A stretch of DNA of 5,270 nucleotides from Asaia bogorensis (GTDB lineage Bacteria; Pseudomonadota; Alphaproteobacteria; Acetobacterales; Acetobacteraceae), in assembly GCA_945874515.1 (NCBI GenBank), contig CAMCHA010000214.1, positions 1 to 5,270 of the forward strand, in the 5' to 3' direction. Position numbers and translations under genes: made by a program. Each line of letters opens with the position of its first letter. The stretch's first letter is position 1. Under the pieces are notes generated by a model. The model worked only from the letters and a program-made list of their open reading frames with translations, did not search any database and was not told the DNA's origin. Below are positions 1-5,270 of the stretch, piece after piece.

Positions 1-1045
1 GGTGATGAAGGTCACCCGTTCAAAGCTTGAAGCCTTGGTGGATGATCTGATCAGCCGCACCATGGAACCTTGCCGCCAGGCGCTGAAGGATGCCGGCCTT
101 GCCGCCAATGAGGTGGATGAGGTGATCCTTGTCGGCGGCATGACGCGCATGCCGAAGGTGGTGGAAGCCGTTCGCCAATTTTTCGGCAAGGAACCCGCGC
201 GTAACGTCAACCCCGATGAAGTCGTCGCCATTGGCGCGGCCATTCAGGGCGGCGTGCTGAAGGGCGATGTCAAGGATGTGCTGCTGCTGGATGTGACGCC
301 GCTCAGCCTGGGCATTGAAACCCTCGGCGGGGTCTTCACGCGGTTGATTGATCGCAATACGACGATCCCCACGAAGAAAAGCCAGACCTTCTCCACCGCG
401 GATGACAATCAAACCGCGGTCACCATCAAGGTCTATCAGGGCGAACGTGAAATGGCTGCCGATAACAAGCAGCTTGGGACCTTCGACCTGACGGGCATTC
501 CCACCGCGCCGCGTGGCGTGCCGCAGGTGGAAGTGACCTTTGACATTGACGCGAACGGCATTGTCAGCGTCAGCGCGAAGGATAAGGCGACCGGCAAGGA
601 ACAGCAGATTCGCATTCAGGCGAAATCGGGCCTTTCGGACGCCGATATCGAACGCATGGTGAAGGATGCCGAAGCCAATTCGGAAGCCGATCGCAAGCGT
701 CGTGAAGCCGTGGAAGCGCGCAACCAGCTTGATGCGCTGGTGCATTCCACTGACAAGACGCTGAAGGAAAGCGGCGACAAGGTGCCGCCGGCTGAAAAGG
801 TGGAAGTGGAATCGGCGCTGGCCGCTGCCCGCACTGCCATGGAAGGCCAGGATGCCGATGCGATCCGCGAGGCTTCTGAGAAACTGTCCCAGGCCGCGAT
901 GAAAATGGGTGAGGCGCTGTACAAGGCCGAACAGGCCGCGCCGAAGCCGGAAGAACCGGCGGCCGGCGCGGCTGGTGCTTCCAAGGACAAGGTGGTTGAC
1001 GCCGAGTTCGAGGAAGTGGACCCGAACAAGAAGAAGCCTTCCTGA
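1..1045 (+). CDS. dnaK: Molecular chaperone DnaK (Hsp70), 3' part; 5' end outside window
   Basis: DnaK is the ATP-driven Hsp70 chaperone of the cytoplasm; it binds unfolded segments and works with DnaJ and GrpE. The first in-frame codon is at base 2 and about 347 residues are present. The visible part opens in the late nucleotide-binding domain ([14 protein letters not shown]). It carries the nucleotide-binding motif [11 protein letters not shown] at fragment residues 41-51, and the interdomain linker VLLLDV at about 93-98. The beta substrate-binding domain follows (about 98-205), then the helical lid (about 206-305) and an Ala/Gly/Pro-rich flexible tail ending in the conserved acidic [11 protein letters not shown] type. 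Aligning the linker with E. coli DnaK (around residue 390) implies about 295 missing N-terminal residues and a normal full length near 640. The TGA stop is at 1043-1045. dnaJ follows on the same strand, the usual operon order. The start and heat-shock promoter are not in the window. Confidence 0.98.
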   Translation, partial: VMKVTRSKLEALVDDLISRTMEPCRQALKDAGLAANEVDEVILVGGMTRMPKVVEAVRQFFGKEPARNVNPDEVVAIGAAIQGGVLKGDVKDVLLLDVTPLSLGIETLGGVFTRLIDRNTTIPTKKSQTFSTADDNQTAVTIKVYQGEREMAADNKQLGTFDLTGIPTAPRGVPQVEVTFDIDANGIVSVSAKDKATGKEQQIRIQAKSGLSDADIERMVKDAEANSEADRKRREAVEARNQLDALVHSTDKTLKESGDKVPPAEKVEVESALAAARTAMEGQDADAIREASEKLSQAAMKMGEALYKAEQAAPKPEEPAAGAAGASKDKVVDAEFEEVDPNKKKPS

Positions 1046-1078
1046 TCCCTTCGGGGTGGTAGCTCCTTTGACTAAGAT

Positions 1079-1110
1079 ATTCCCCTGGTGCCTGTCGGCG
1101 CCAGGGGAGT
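1079..1110 (+). promoter_or_regulatory. Strong stem-loop in the dnaK-dnaJ gap
   Basis: An inverted repeat pairs 1079-1092 with 1097-1110 around a four-base loop (TGTC). The core is CCCCTGG with CCAGGGG, extended by GCC with GGC; two of the 14 pairs are G-U type. The stem is followed by TTCTTGTGTC, which is pyrimidine-rich but not a clean T run. It lies 34 bp after the dnaK stop and 27 bp before the dnaJ start. By inference it could be a partial terminator, or an RNA stability or processing element that lowers dnaJ expression relative to dnaK. The pairing is seen directly; the role is not. Confidence 0.6.
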
Positions 1111-1137
1111 TCTTGTGTCGGAAACGGTAGCCCGATC

Positions 1138-2277
1138 ATGGCAAAACGCGATTATTACGAGGTTCTCGGCGTCGCGCGCGATGCGGGCGAGGATGACCTC
1201 AAGAAAACCTACCGCAAGCTCGCGATGCAATGGCACCCTGATCGCAATCAGGGCAATGCGGAAGCCGAAGCCAAATTCAAGGAATTGAATGAGGCCTATG
1301 ATGTGCTGAAGGATGCCGAAAAGCGCGCGGCCTATGACCGCTTCGGCCATGCTGCCTTTGAACAGGGCGGGCCTGGCGGCGGCGGCGGTCCCTTTGGCGG
1401 TGGCGGCTTTGAGGATATTTTTGAGGAAATGTTCGGCCGCTTCGGCGGCGGCGGGCGTGGGCAGCGCGCGGCTTCCGGGCGCGGTGCAGATTTGCGCACG
1501 CAGGTAGAGGTTTCTTTGGAAGAAGCCTTTGCGGGTGCCAAGAAAAACATCCGCTTCGCGACAAGCGTTTCCTGCGAAGCCTGCAAGGGCAATGGTGCGG
1601 AAGGCGGCGCGGCTTCCGGCGCACAGACCTGCGGTACCTGCCAGGGTAGCGGCAAGGTCAGGGCGCAGCAGGGGTTTTTCCTGGTGGAGCGCACCTGCCC
1701 CACCTGCGGCGGCCAGGGCCGCACCATCAAGAACCCTTGCAAGATTTGCCGTGGCGCGGGGCGCGTGCAACGCGAACGCAACCTGAATGTCTCGGTTCCT
1801 GCCGGCGTTGATGATGGCACGCGCATTCGCCTGACTGGTGAGGGTGAGGCCGGGCAGCGCGGCGCGCCGGCGGGTGATTTGTATGTGGATATCGCAGTTC
1901 GGCCGCATCCGATTTTCCAGCGCGATGGCGGGAATATTCTGGTGCGCGTGCCGCTTCGCATGACACAGGCAGCCCTTGGTGGGCATGTGGAAGTGCCCAG
2001 CATTGATGGCGGGCGTTCAAAAGTGACAATCCCCGCCGGCACTCAGACGGGCGATCAATTCCGTCTGCGTGGCAAGGGGTTTTCGGTGCTGCGGTCAGCC
2101 GCGCGCGGCGATATGTATGTGCAGGTCATGGTGGAAACGCCACAGAACCTCTCGCCCAAGCAACGCGAATTGCTGGAGCAATTCGAAGCCGAGGCTGAGA
2201 AGGGCGGGCGCACCAGCCCGGAAAGCGAAGGCTTCTTCGCCAAGGTCAAGGAATTCTGGGACGGGTTGGGCAGGTAA
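1138..2277 (+). CDS. dnaJ: Chaperone protein DnaJ (type I Hsp40)
   Basis: DnaJ is the co-chaperone that delivers unfolded proteins to DnaK and stimulates its ATPase in the cytoplasm. The 379-residue protein has the full type I layout. The J domain covers residues 1-70, with the essential HPD at 33-35 (WHPDRN) and the start [13 protein letters not shown] Gly/Phe-rich stretch runs from about 76 to 116. The zinc-binding cysteine-rich region has four CxxCxGxG repeats with cysteines at 146/149, 165/168, 187/190 and 201/204, all intact. The C-terminal substrate-binding beta domains follow, and the tail ends [14 protein letters not shown]. Length is normal for the family. The ATG at 1138 fits the family N-terminus exactly, although the ribosome site is weak (GGAAACGG, 1120-1127). 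It lies 92 bp behind dnaK on the same strand and probably shares its transcript. The TAA stop lies 10 bp from the end of the convergent znuA gene. Confidence 0.98.
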   Translation: MAKRDYYEVLGVARDAGEDDLKKTYRKLAMQWHPDRNQGNAEAEAKFKELNEAYDVLKDAEKRAAYDRFGHAAFEQGGPGGGGGPFGGGGFEDIFEEMFGRFGGGGRGQRAASGRGADLRTQVEVSLEEAFAGAKKNIRFATSVSCEACKGNGAEGGAASGAQTCGTCQGSGKVRAQQGFFLVERTCPTCGGQGRTIKNPCKICRGAGRVQRERNLNVSVPAGVDDGTRIRLTGEGEAGQRGAPAGDLYVDIAVRPHPIFQRDGGNILVRVPLRMTQAALGGHVEVPSIDGGRSKVTIPAGTQTGDQFRLRGKGFSVLRSAARGDMYVQVMVETPQNLSPKQRELLEQFEAEAEKGGRTSPESEGFFAKVKEFWDGLGR

Positions 2278-2287
2278 CGGGTAGCTT

Positions 2288-3220
2288 TTACGCGCCCAGC
2301 ATCGCCGGCACTATCAGGGATAGATTGTGCCGGAACATCGCTTCATAGGTTGGGGCCGGGCCGGTTTCGGTGGAAAGCGCATCAGCATATAGCCGCCCGC
2401 GCACATGCAAGCCGGTTTCCTGCGCAATGCGTTGCAGCGTTGCCGGATTGGCCATGTTTTCCATAAAAAGCGCCGTGATATTTTCTGCCCTGATCTGGCG
2501 GATCAACCGCCCGACCTCAGCCGCTGAGGGCTCGGCTTCTGTGGAAACACCCTGTGGCGCCAGGAAGCGCACGCCATAGGCATCGCCGAAATAGCCGAAG
2601 GAATCATGGCTGGTGACAATTTTGCGTCGCGCCGCCGGCACTTTAGCGATTTCTGCGCGTAGCCATTGGTCCAACGCGGCAAGCCGCGCGGCATAGGCTT
2701 CCGCATTGTGGCGATAGAGTGCCTCATTGCCCCGATCGGCGGCGATCAGCCCGGCCGTGATGTTGCGGATATAGTGCTGCGCCAGCCCCACATCCTGCCA
2801 GGCATGTGGGTCCGGCACCTGGCGCGGCCCGACGAAATGGTTGTGCCGCCGCCCCGCCCCGCCATGATCATGCCCATGCGCTTCCATCAGGCGCGGGGTG
2901 ATGCCCTCGGTCGTTGTGACTATCCGCCCTTTGAAGCCAGAGGAACGGATCATGCGATCCAGCCAGCCTTCAAAGCCGAGGCCATTGCGGATAACGACCG
3001 CGGCATTGGTCAGTGCGGCGGCGTCCGATGGCTTGGGCTGAAAGCCATGCGCATCCTGATCCGCCCCGGCAATGGCGCGAAGCGCGATGCGATCCCCGCC
3101 GACCTGGCGCGCCATATCCGCCAGGATGGAGAAGGAAGCGACCACCGAAAGCCTTTGTTGGGCCAGGGCGGGCCTGACCAACAGCAGAGCGGGGGAGCAA
3201 AGCAAGGCGCGGCGAAGCAT
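2288..3220 (-). CDS. znuA: Zinc (or manganese) ABC transporter substrate-binding protein, ZnuA/TroA type
   Basis: This is a periplasmic cluster A-I binding protein that captures a divalent metal and hands it to an ABC importer. The 310 residues begin with a Sec-type signal peptide, MLRR then a hydrophobic stretch ending in ALA, with likely cleavage after residue 20. The four expected metal ligands are present: H58 (DAHGFQP), H139 (DPHAW), H205 (TSHDSFGYF) and D280 (YADALS). Three His plus Asp matches TroA/ZnuA; the Mn-specific PsaA/MntC group has Glu at the third site. A His-rich loop at 115-128 (HGHDHGGAGRRHNH) is a further ZnuA trait and favours zinc. There is no lipobox. The ATG at 3218-3220 has AAAGG nine bases upstream (3230-3234). 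No permease or ATPase gene is adjacent: dnaJ converges on its 3' end and an ArsR regulator diverges from its 5' end. Family certainty is high; zinc over manganese is likely. Confidence 0.93.
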   Translation of the reverse strand: MLRRALLCSPALLLVRPALAQQRLSVVASFSILADMARQVGGDRIALRAIAGADQDAHGFQPKPSDAAALTNAAVVIRNGLGFEGWLDRMIRSSGFKGRIVTTTEGITPRLMEAHGHDHGGAGRRHNHFVGPRQVPDPHAWQDVGLAQHYIRNITAGLIAADRGNEALYRHNAEAYAARLAALDQWLRAEIAKVPAARRKIVTSHDSFGYFGDAYGVRFLAPQGVSTEAEPSAAEVGRLIRQIRAENITALFMENMANPATLQRIAQETGLHVRGRLYADALSTETGPAPTYEAMFRHNLSLIVPAMLGA

Positions 3221-3246
3221 GGAGTAAGGCCTTTGGGCTAAATCTA

Positions 3247-3269
3247 GAATGTTATAATGTTACATATTC
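3247..3269. promoter_or_regulatory. Zur-box-like or ArsR-type operator between znuA and the regulator gene
   Basis: An imperfect dyad sits in the only markedly AT-rich stretch of the window. Bases 3251-3263 read GTTATAATGTTAC, matching 11 of 13 positions of the Zur-type core GTTATAATATAAC known from enterobacteria. Around the centre at 3257, six of eight base pairs are symmetrical over 3249-3265. An outer pair, GAAT (3247-3250) and ATTC (3266-3269), adds a wider symmetry of the kind bound by ArsR-family repressors. The dyad overlaps the -10 boxes of both divergent promoters. Whether Zur, the adjacent ArsR protein or both bind cannot be decided from sequence. Confidence 0.5.
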
Positions 3270-3281
3270 GTTCTCTGTCAA
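3251..3281 (-). promoter_or_regulatory. Predicted sigma-70 type promoter of znuA
   Basis: Read on the minus strand there is a perfect -35 box TTGACA (bases 3276-3281) and a -10 box TATAAC (3251-3256), five of six matches to consensus. The spacer is 19 bp, longer than the ideal 17. Transcription would begin near 3243-3245, giving a leader of about 24 bases before the znuA ATG. The -10 box lies inside the dyad at 3247-3269, so a protein bound there would block it. Confidence 0.55.
3253..3258 (+). promoter_or_regulatory. Consensus -10 box for the ArsR regulator gene
   Basis: TATAAT on the plus strand is a perfect -10 hexamer. No good -35 box lies 16-18 bp upstream (CTTTGG region, 3230-3236), so the promoter may be weak. 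It would give a leader of about 60 bases before the ATG at 3324. It shares bases with the znuA -10 box on the other strand and with the central dyad. Confidence 0.35.
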
Positions 3282-3312
3282 GCTGCCTTGGCCCGCCCAC
3301 GCCCAAGGGGTT

Positions 3313-3318
3313 AGAAGG
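3313..3318 (+). promoter_or_regulatory. Ribosome binding site that decides the regulator start
   Basis: AGAAGG at 3313-3318 is five bases before the ATG at 3324. The alternative GTG at 3318-3320 overlaps this site, so the ATG is the better start. Confidence 0.6.
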
Positions 3319-3323
3319 TGGTC

Positions 3324-3689
3324 ATGGATGATGTGTTGAGCCCCGCCCGCGAAGCGGATAGCGCCACGCAACTTGCGGAAAATGCCGCGCTGGCGGCGCG
3401 GCTTTTGCGCGCGCTGGCCAATGAAAGGCGGCTTTTGGTACTGTGTGACCTGGTCGCGGCAGGCGAGAAATCCGTTAATGACCTCGCCGCCAATGTCGGG
3501 CTTTCGCAATCCGCGCTGTCGCAGCATTTGGCGCTTTTGCGCGATGAAGGGCTGGTCGCCACGCGCCGCGCGGGAACGGTGATTTATTACCGTCTGGCGG
3601 ACCCGAAGGCCGAGGCAGTGCTGCACACGCTGCACCGCCTGTTTTGCGAGGCGCCGGTTCAGTCCGGCGGGGTTTCCTCTGGCGGGTAG
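3324..3689 (+). CDS. ArsR-family winged-helix regulator with a BigR/SqrR-like cysteine pair
   Basis: This is a small dimeric DNA-binding repressor, 121 residues from the ATG at 3324. A GTG at 3318 would add two residues but overlaps the ribosome site. The ArsR core is clear: LLRALANERRLLVLCDL (about 28-44), the recognition helix VGLSQSALSQHLALLRDEGLV (about 58-78, starting after the DLAAN turn), and the wing ATRRAGTVIYYRLAD. Cysteines at 41 (second helix) and 108 (C-terminal helix, LHRLFCE) sit where BigR, SqrR and YgaV carry the dithiol pair that senses persulfides. The C-terminal zinc site of SmtB/CzrA looks incomplete: H101 and H104 are present, but the expected Asp-x-His partner is Tyr-x-Arg. 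It is divergent from znuA and probably represses itself and perhaps znuA from the shared operator. The inducer (persulfide, oxidant or metal) is inferred, not shown. Its 3' end overlaps the VOC gene by 31 bp. Confidence 0.93.
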   Translation: MDDVLSPAREADSATQLAENAALAARLLRALANERRLLVLCDLVAAGEKSVNDLAANVGLSQSALSQHLALLRDEGLVATRRAGTVIYYRLADPKAEAVLHTLHRLFCEAPVQSGGVSSGG

Positions 3690-4063
3690 TTCAATTCCAC
3701 CGCGACACCATTCGGATCATGCAGGAAGATTTGCGTCTGCCGATCGCGCGGAATGACACGCGCCGTATAGGTCACCTTGTGCTGATCGAGATGCGCGCGC
3801 ATGGCGGCAAGCCCGGTGCAGGAAAAGGCGATGTGATCCACCAGGCCGGTGTGGCCAATTTTGCGTTCCGGTAGCCCTTCCTCACCCTGACGGTCGCCGA
3901 TCAGATGGACGGTCGGGTTATCGCCGCAATAAAGCCAATAGCCGGGGAAGGTCAGCGGCGGGCGATAGCCCAATTCAAGCCCCAGCACTTTCTCATAAAA
4001 ATGCTTGGTGGCTTCCAGATCCACCGGGCGCAGCGTGTAATGGTTCAGACCTTGCAAGCCCAT
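3659..4063 (-). CDS. VOC family protein (glyoxalase/bleomycin resistance/dioxygenase fold)
   Basis: This 134-residue cytoplasmic protein belongs to the vicinal oxygen chelate superfamily, built from two beta-alpha-beta-beta-beta modules that form one metal site. The first module runs from about 3 to 56 (LNHYTLRPVDLEATKHFYEK) and the second from about 73 to 127 (LVDHIAF, then FLHDPNGVAVELNYP). Likely metal ligands are H8, H77 and E123, with H53 as a possible fourth; these correspond to the positions used in glyoxalase I and related dioxygenases. Its size fits a single-unit glyoxalase or fosfomycin-resistance-like enzyme, not a two-domain extradiol dioxygenase of about 300 residues. The ATG at 4061-4063 has a strong GGAGGA site seven bases upstream. 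It shares its strand with the acyl-CoA dehydrogenase-like gene, 237 bp away. The reaction and substrate cannot be told; family assignment is firm. Confidence 0.92.
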   Translation of the reverse strand: MGLQGLNHYTLRPVDLEATKHFYEKVLGLELGYRPPLTFPGYWLYCGDNPTVHLIGDRQGEEGLPERKIGHTGLVDHIAFSCTGLAAMRAHLDQHKVTYTARVIPRDRQTQIFLHDPNGVAVELNYPPEETPPD

Positions 4064-4070
4064 TTTCGTT

Positions 4071-4076
4071 TCCTCC
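4071..4076 (-). promoter_or_regulatory. Strong ribosome binding site of the VOC gene
   Basis: GGAGGA on the minus strand lies seven bases before the ATG at 4063. It is the best Shine-Dalgarno match in the window and fixes the start of this gene. Confidence 0.75.
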
Positions 4077-4089
4077 GCTATATAATGAC

Positions 4090-4109
4090 GCGGATCGTTG
4101 CCGATCCGC
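4090..4109. repeat. Perfect 8-bp hairpin in the VOC leader
   Basis: GCGGATCG (4090-4097) pairs with CGATCCGC (4102-4109) around a TTGC loop. It lies 14 bp upstream of the VOC ribosome site. No T run follows on either strand, so it is not a standard terminator. It could be a leader structure or an operator half-pair. Confidence 0.5.
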
Positions 4110-4131
4110 CCTTGGTACTATTTGTTCGACC

Positions 4132-4175
4132 GCATTTTCCGAGCCGCCAAGCGATTCCGCTTGGCTTGAAAATGC
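4132..4175. repeat. Nested palindromic intergenic element
   Basis: Two perfect 8-bp inverted repeats are nested. The outer arms are GCATTTTC (4132-4139) and GAAAATGC (4168-4175). The inner arms are GCCAAGCG (4146-4153) and CGCTTGGC (4158-4165), with an ATTC loop. Unpaired bases are six on the left (4140-4145) and two on the right (4166-4167). This layout resembles the short intergenic palindromes scattered through many alphaproteobacterial genomes, whose outer arms are also of the GCATTTTC/GAAAATGC kind. Membership in a repeat family is an inference, since only one copy is in the window. Confidence 0.55.
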
Positions 4176-4185
4176 TCCAGCGCCG

Positions 4186-4262
4186 GCGCGCGCCTCCGCG
4201 CGCTTGGCTTCGCCGCATAAGCGGCGTCGCCCATACGGGCTCGCGCCCGCCTTTGGCGGGCG
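4186..4262. repeat. Cluster of three GC-rich stem-loops
   Basis: Three perfect short hairpins follow one another: GCGCGCG/CGCGCGC (4186-4192 and 4197-4203, loop CCTC), CGCCGC/GCGGCG (4211-4216 and 4221-4226, loop ATAA), and CGCCCGCC/GGCGGGCG (4244-4251 and 4255-4262, loop TTT). With the elements on either side, this explains most of the 237-bp stretch without a gene between 4064 and 4300. I see no plausible coding sequence there. A 10-base direct repeat CGCTTGGCTT (4158-4167 and 4201-4210) links this cluster to the nested palindrome. Confidence 0.5.
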
Positions 4263-4275
4263 TTAGCCTCTCTGC

Positions 4276-4301
4276 ATGGACCAAGTTTAGTTCCGGTCCA
4301 T
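4276..4301 (-). terminator. Inverted repeat at the stop of the acyl-CoA dehydrogenase-like gene (possible terminator)
   Basis: ATGGACC (4276-4282) and GGTCCAT (4295-4301) form a 7-bp stem with a 12-base loop. Read on the minus strand it begins at the stop codon (4301-4303). No T run follows, so a factor-independent terminator is doubtful; it may instead protect the 3' end of the message. Confidence 0.3.
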
Positions 4302-5270
4302 CACAAAAAGCGAGCATGCGGCGTCTGGCCCAGCAGATGCTGGCCCACCGCTTCAAAATGCGCGCTGCGGCCCTGCACCTGTTGGCTGACCGCATGGATG
4401 TCACGGAAGCGCCGCTCAAAGGGATTGTCTTCGAAAATCGCGGTGGAACCGGCTTCCTGATAGACGGTTTCCACCACTTCACGAGAGGTCTGGATAGCGA
4501 AGGTGGAAGCAAGACGAATCGAAACCCGTTCATCATTTGTCATGTCGAGCCCTGCTTCGGCACGCTGCCAGCAGTCGCGCAGCGTCTCCAGAAGCAGGCT
4601 GCGCGCGGAACGCCAGCGCGCTTCGGAACGCGCCACCAGGCTTTGAATGACATGGCTGTCGCGCATTGGGCGTGTGGAGGCAGCTGGGGTTTTGTCTGAC
4701 GCCAACTTAATGAAGGCATCAAGTGTGCCGCGGCAAATGCCAAGCGCCACGCCGCCAAAGCCGGCCGCATAGGCATGTGTGCTGGTGAAATGATACAGCG
4801 TGCCGGCAGTTTGGCGATTGACCGGCAAATCACGCTGCACCGTGTAATCATCCGGCACGAAAAGATCCGTCACCTCATAAGTGTCGCTGCCGGTGCCGCG
4901 CAGGCCCATCACGCGCCAATTATCGGTGATCTTCGGCACCTCGCGCTTGAACAGCATGGTGCGGTCAATCGGGTTGCCTTCCGAATCGGCGCGCAAGGAC
5001 CCGTCGCGTTCGACAACCTTGCAATGGCCGCCAAGCCAAGTGCAGTGCCGGCTACCGCTGGCGAAATGCCATTTGCCGGTAACCAGATAGCCACCATCCA
5101 CCACCACGGCGCGGGATTGCGGCCCCATGCCCCAGGCGAGCACGGCGCGCGGATCAGCGCCCCAGATTTCATAGGCAATTTCAGGCTTAAGATAGGCCGC
5201 CGCCATGGAACAGCCGGAAGCCTGCCCCACGCACCAGGCGGTGCTGGCATCGGCGGCGGCGATCACAATC
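4301..5270 (-). CDS. Acyl-CoA dehydrogenase family protein, possibly a flavin-dependent monooxygenase; 5' end outside window
   Basis: About 323 C-terminal residues of a protein usually near 400 long are present; the frame is open through the window edge, so the N-terminal helical domain is partly missing. Numbering from the GTG at 5266, the middle beta domain carries GKWHFASGSRHCTWLGG (64-80), a signature of the flavin monooxygenase-like branch that includes DszC and HsaA. The C-terminal helical domain ends with RRFRDIHAVSQQVQ (285-298), with a conserved His at 291. The catalytic Glu motif of true medium-chain acyl-CoA dehydrogenases (YEGT) is not seen there. This points to a reduced-flavin oxygenase or an atypical dehydrogenase; the substrate is unknown. 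The opening residues, AAADASTAWCVGQASG, also fit this branch. The TGA stop is at 4301-4303. The VOC gene follows on the same strand after 237 bp. Confidence 0.9.
   Translation of the reverse strand, partial: IVIAAADASTAWCVGQASGCSMAAAYLKPEIAYEIWGADPRAVLAWGMGPQSRAVVVDGGYLVTGKWHFASGSRHCTWLGGHCKVVERDGSLRADSEGNPIDRTMLFKREVPKITDNWRVMGLRGTGSDTYEVTDLFVPDDYTVQRDLPVNRQTAGTLYHFTSTHAYAAGFGGVALGICRGTLDAFIKLASDKTPAASTRPMRDSHVIQSLVARSEARWRSARSLLLETLRDCWQRAEAGLDMTNDERVSIRLASTFAIQTSREVVETVYQEAGSTAIFEDNPFERRFRDIHAVSQQVQGRSAHFEAVGQHLLGQTPHARFL

Noticed and set aside
20..745. Long open frame on the minus strand inside dnaK
   Set aside because: It is antisense to a clear Hsp70 frame, its translation resembles no family I know, and long shadow frames are expected at this GC content.
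1045..1057. ATCCC/GGGGT hairpin just after the dnaK stop
   Set aside because: The stem is only five pairs, one of them G-U, with no T run; too weak to call a terminator.
1067..1096. TTGACT at 1067 as a -35 box of a separate dnaJ promoter
   Set aside because: No -10 like sequence lies 16-19 bp downstream; that position falls in the GC-rich hairpin.
1373..1460. GGC-rich repetitive bases in dnaJ
   Set aside because: They encode the normal Gly/Phe-rich linker of DnaJ and are not an independent repeat.
1072..1986. 304-codon open frame on the minus strand opposite dnaJ
   Set aside because: dnaJ on the other strand has every domain intact; the antisense product is Ala/Arg-rich with no recognisable domain.
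2666..3241. 191-codon plus-strand frame opposite znuA
   Set aside because: It is a shadow of znuA, with no family features and no ribosome site.
4079..4110. TATATA on the minus strand as a -10 box of the VOC gene
   Set aside because: It is only a few bases from the ribosome site and there is no -35 match 16-19 bp upstream.
4078..4536. 152-codon minus-strand frame covering the gene-free stretch
   Set aside because: More than half overlaps the acyl-CoA dehydrogenase-like gene in another frame, and the rest is a translation of hairpins. Gene callers may report it as a hypothetical protein, but I see no support.
3905..4699. 264-codon plus-strand frame spanning the VOC start, the hairpin region and the acyl-CoA dehydrogenase-like gene
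   Set aside because: It is antisense to two well-supported genes and reads through the palindromic region by chance.

Overview
The window looks like ordinary chromosome from a GC-rich alphaproteobacterium. The DnaK and DnaJ sequences and the general style suggest Rhodospirillales, perhaps Acetobacteraceae such as Roseomonas, but that placement is an inference from protein style and base composition. Five chromosomal gene calls and one regulator fill most of the 5.27 kb. I see no rRNA, tRNA, CRISPR array, transposase or phage gene.

Layout: the 3' part of dnaK (1-1045, +, cut by the window start) is followed after 92 bp by complete dnaJ (1138-2277, +). A strong hairpin lies in the gap between them. 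dnaJ converges on a single znuA-type zinc (or manganese) binding protein gene (2288-3220, -), with only 10 bp between the stops. The znuA gene is divergent from a small ArsR-family regulator (3324-3689, +). An AT-rich promoter/operator region of about 100 bp separates them, and it holds a good znuA promoter, a consensus -10 box for the regulator and a Zur-box-like dyad overlapping both. The regulator gene overlaps by 31 bp, tail to tail, with a VOC (glyoxalase/dioxygenase fold) gene (3659-4063, -). After 237 bp without a gene, packed with stem-loops, comes the 3' part of an acyl-CoA dehydrogenase/flavin monooxygenase-like gene (4301-5270, -, cut by the window end).

Function: dnaK and dnaJ form the standard Hsp70 chaperone pair. 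The znuA/arsR pair is a plausible metal-uptake gene with a local thiol-type sensor, although the regulator's cysteine pair resembles the persulfide sensors BigR and SqrR more than a classic zinc sensor. The acyl-CoA dehydrogenase-like and VOC genes share a strand and may belong to one catabolic locus, but their substrates cannot be read from the sequence.

The parts most worth a second look are the znuA-arsR operator, the identity of the ArsR regulator, and the nested palindrome with its hairpin cluster at 4090-4301. Nothing here amounts to a clearly new multi-gene system.
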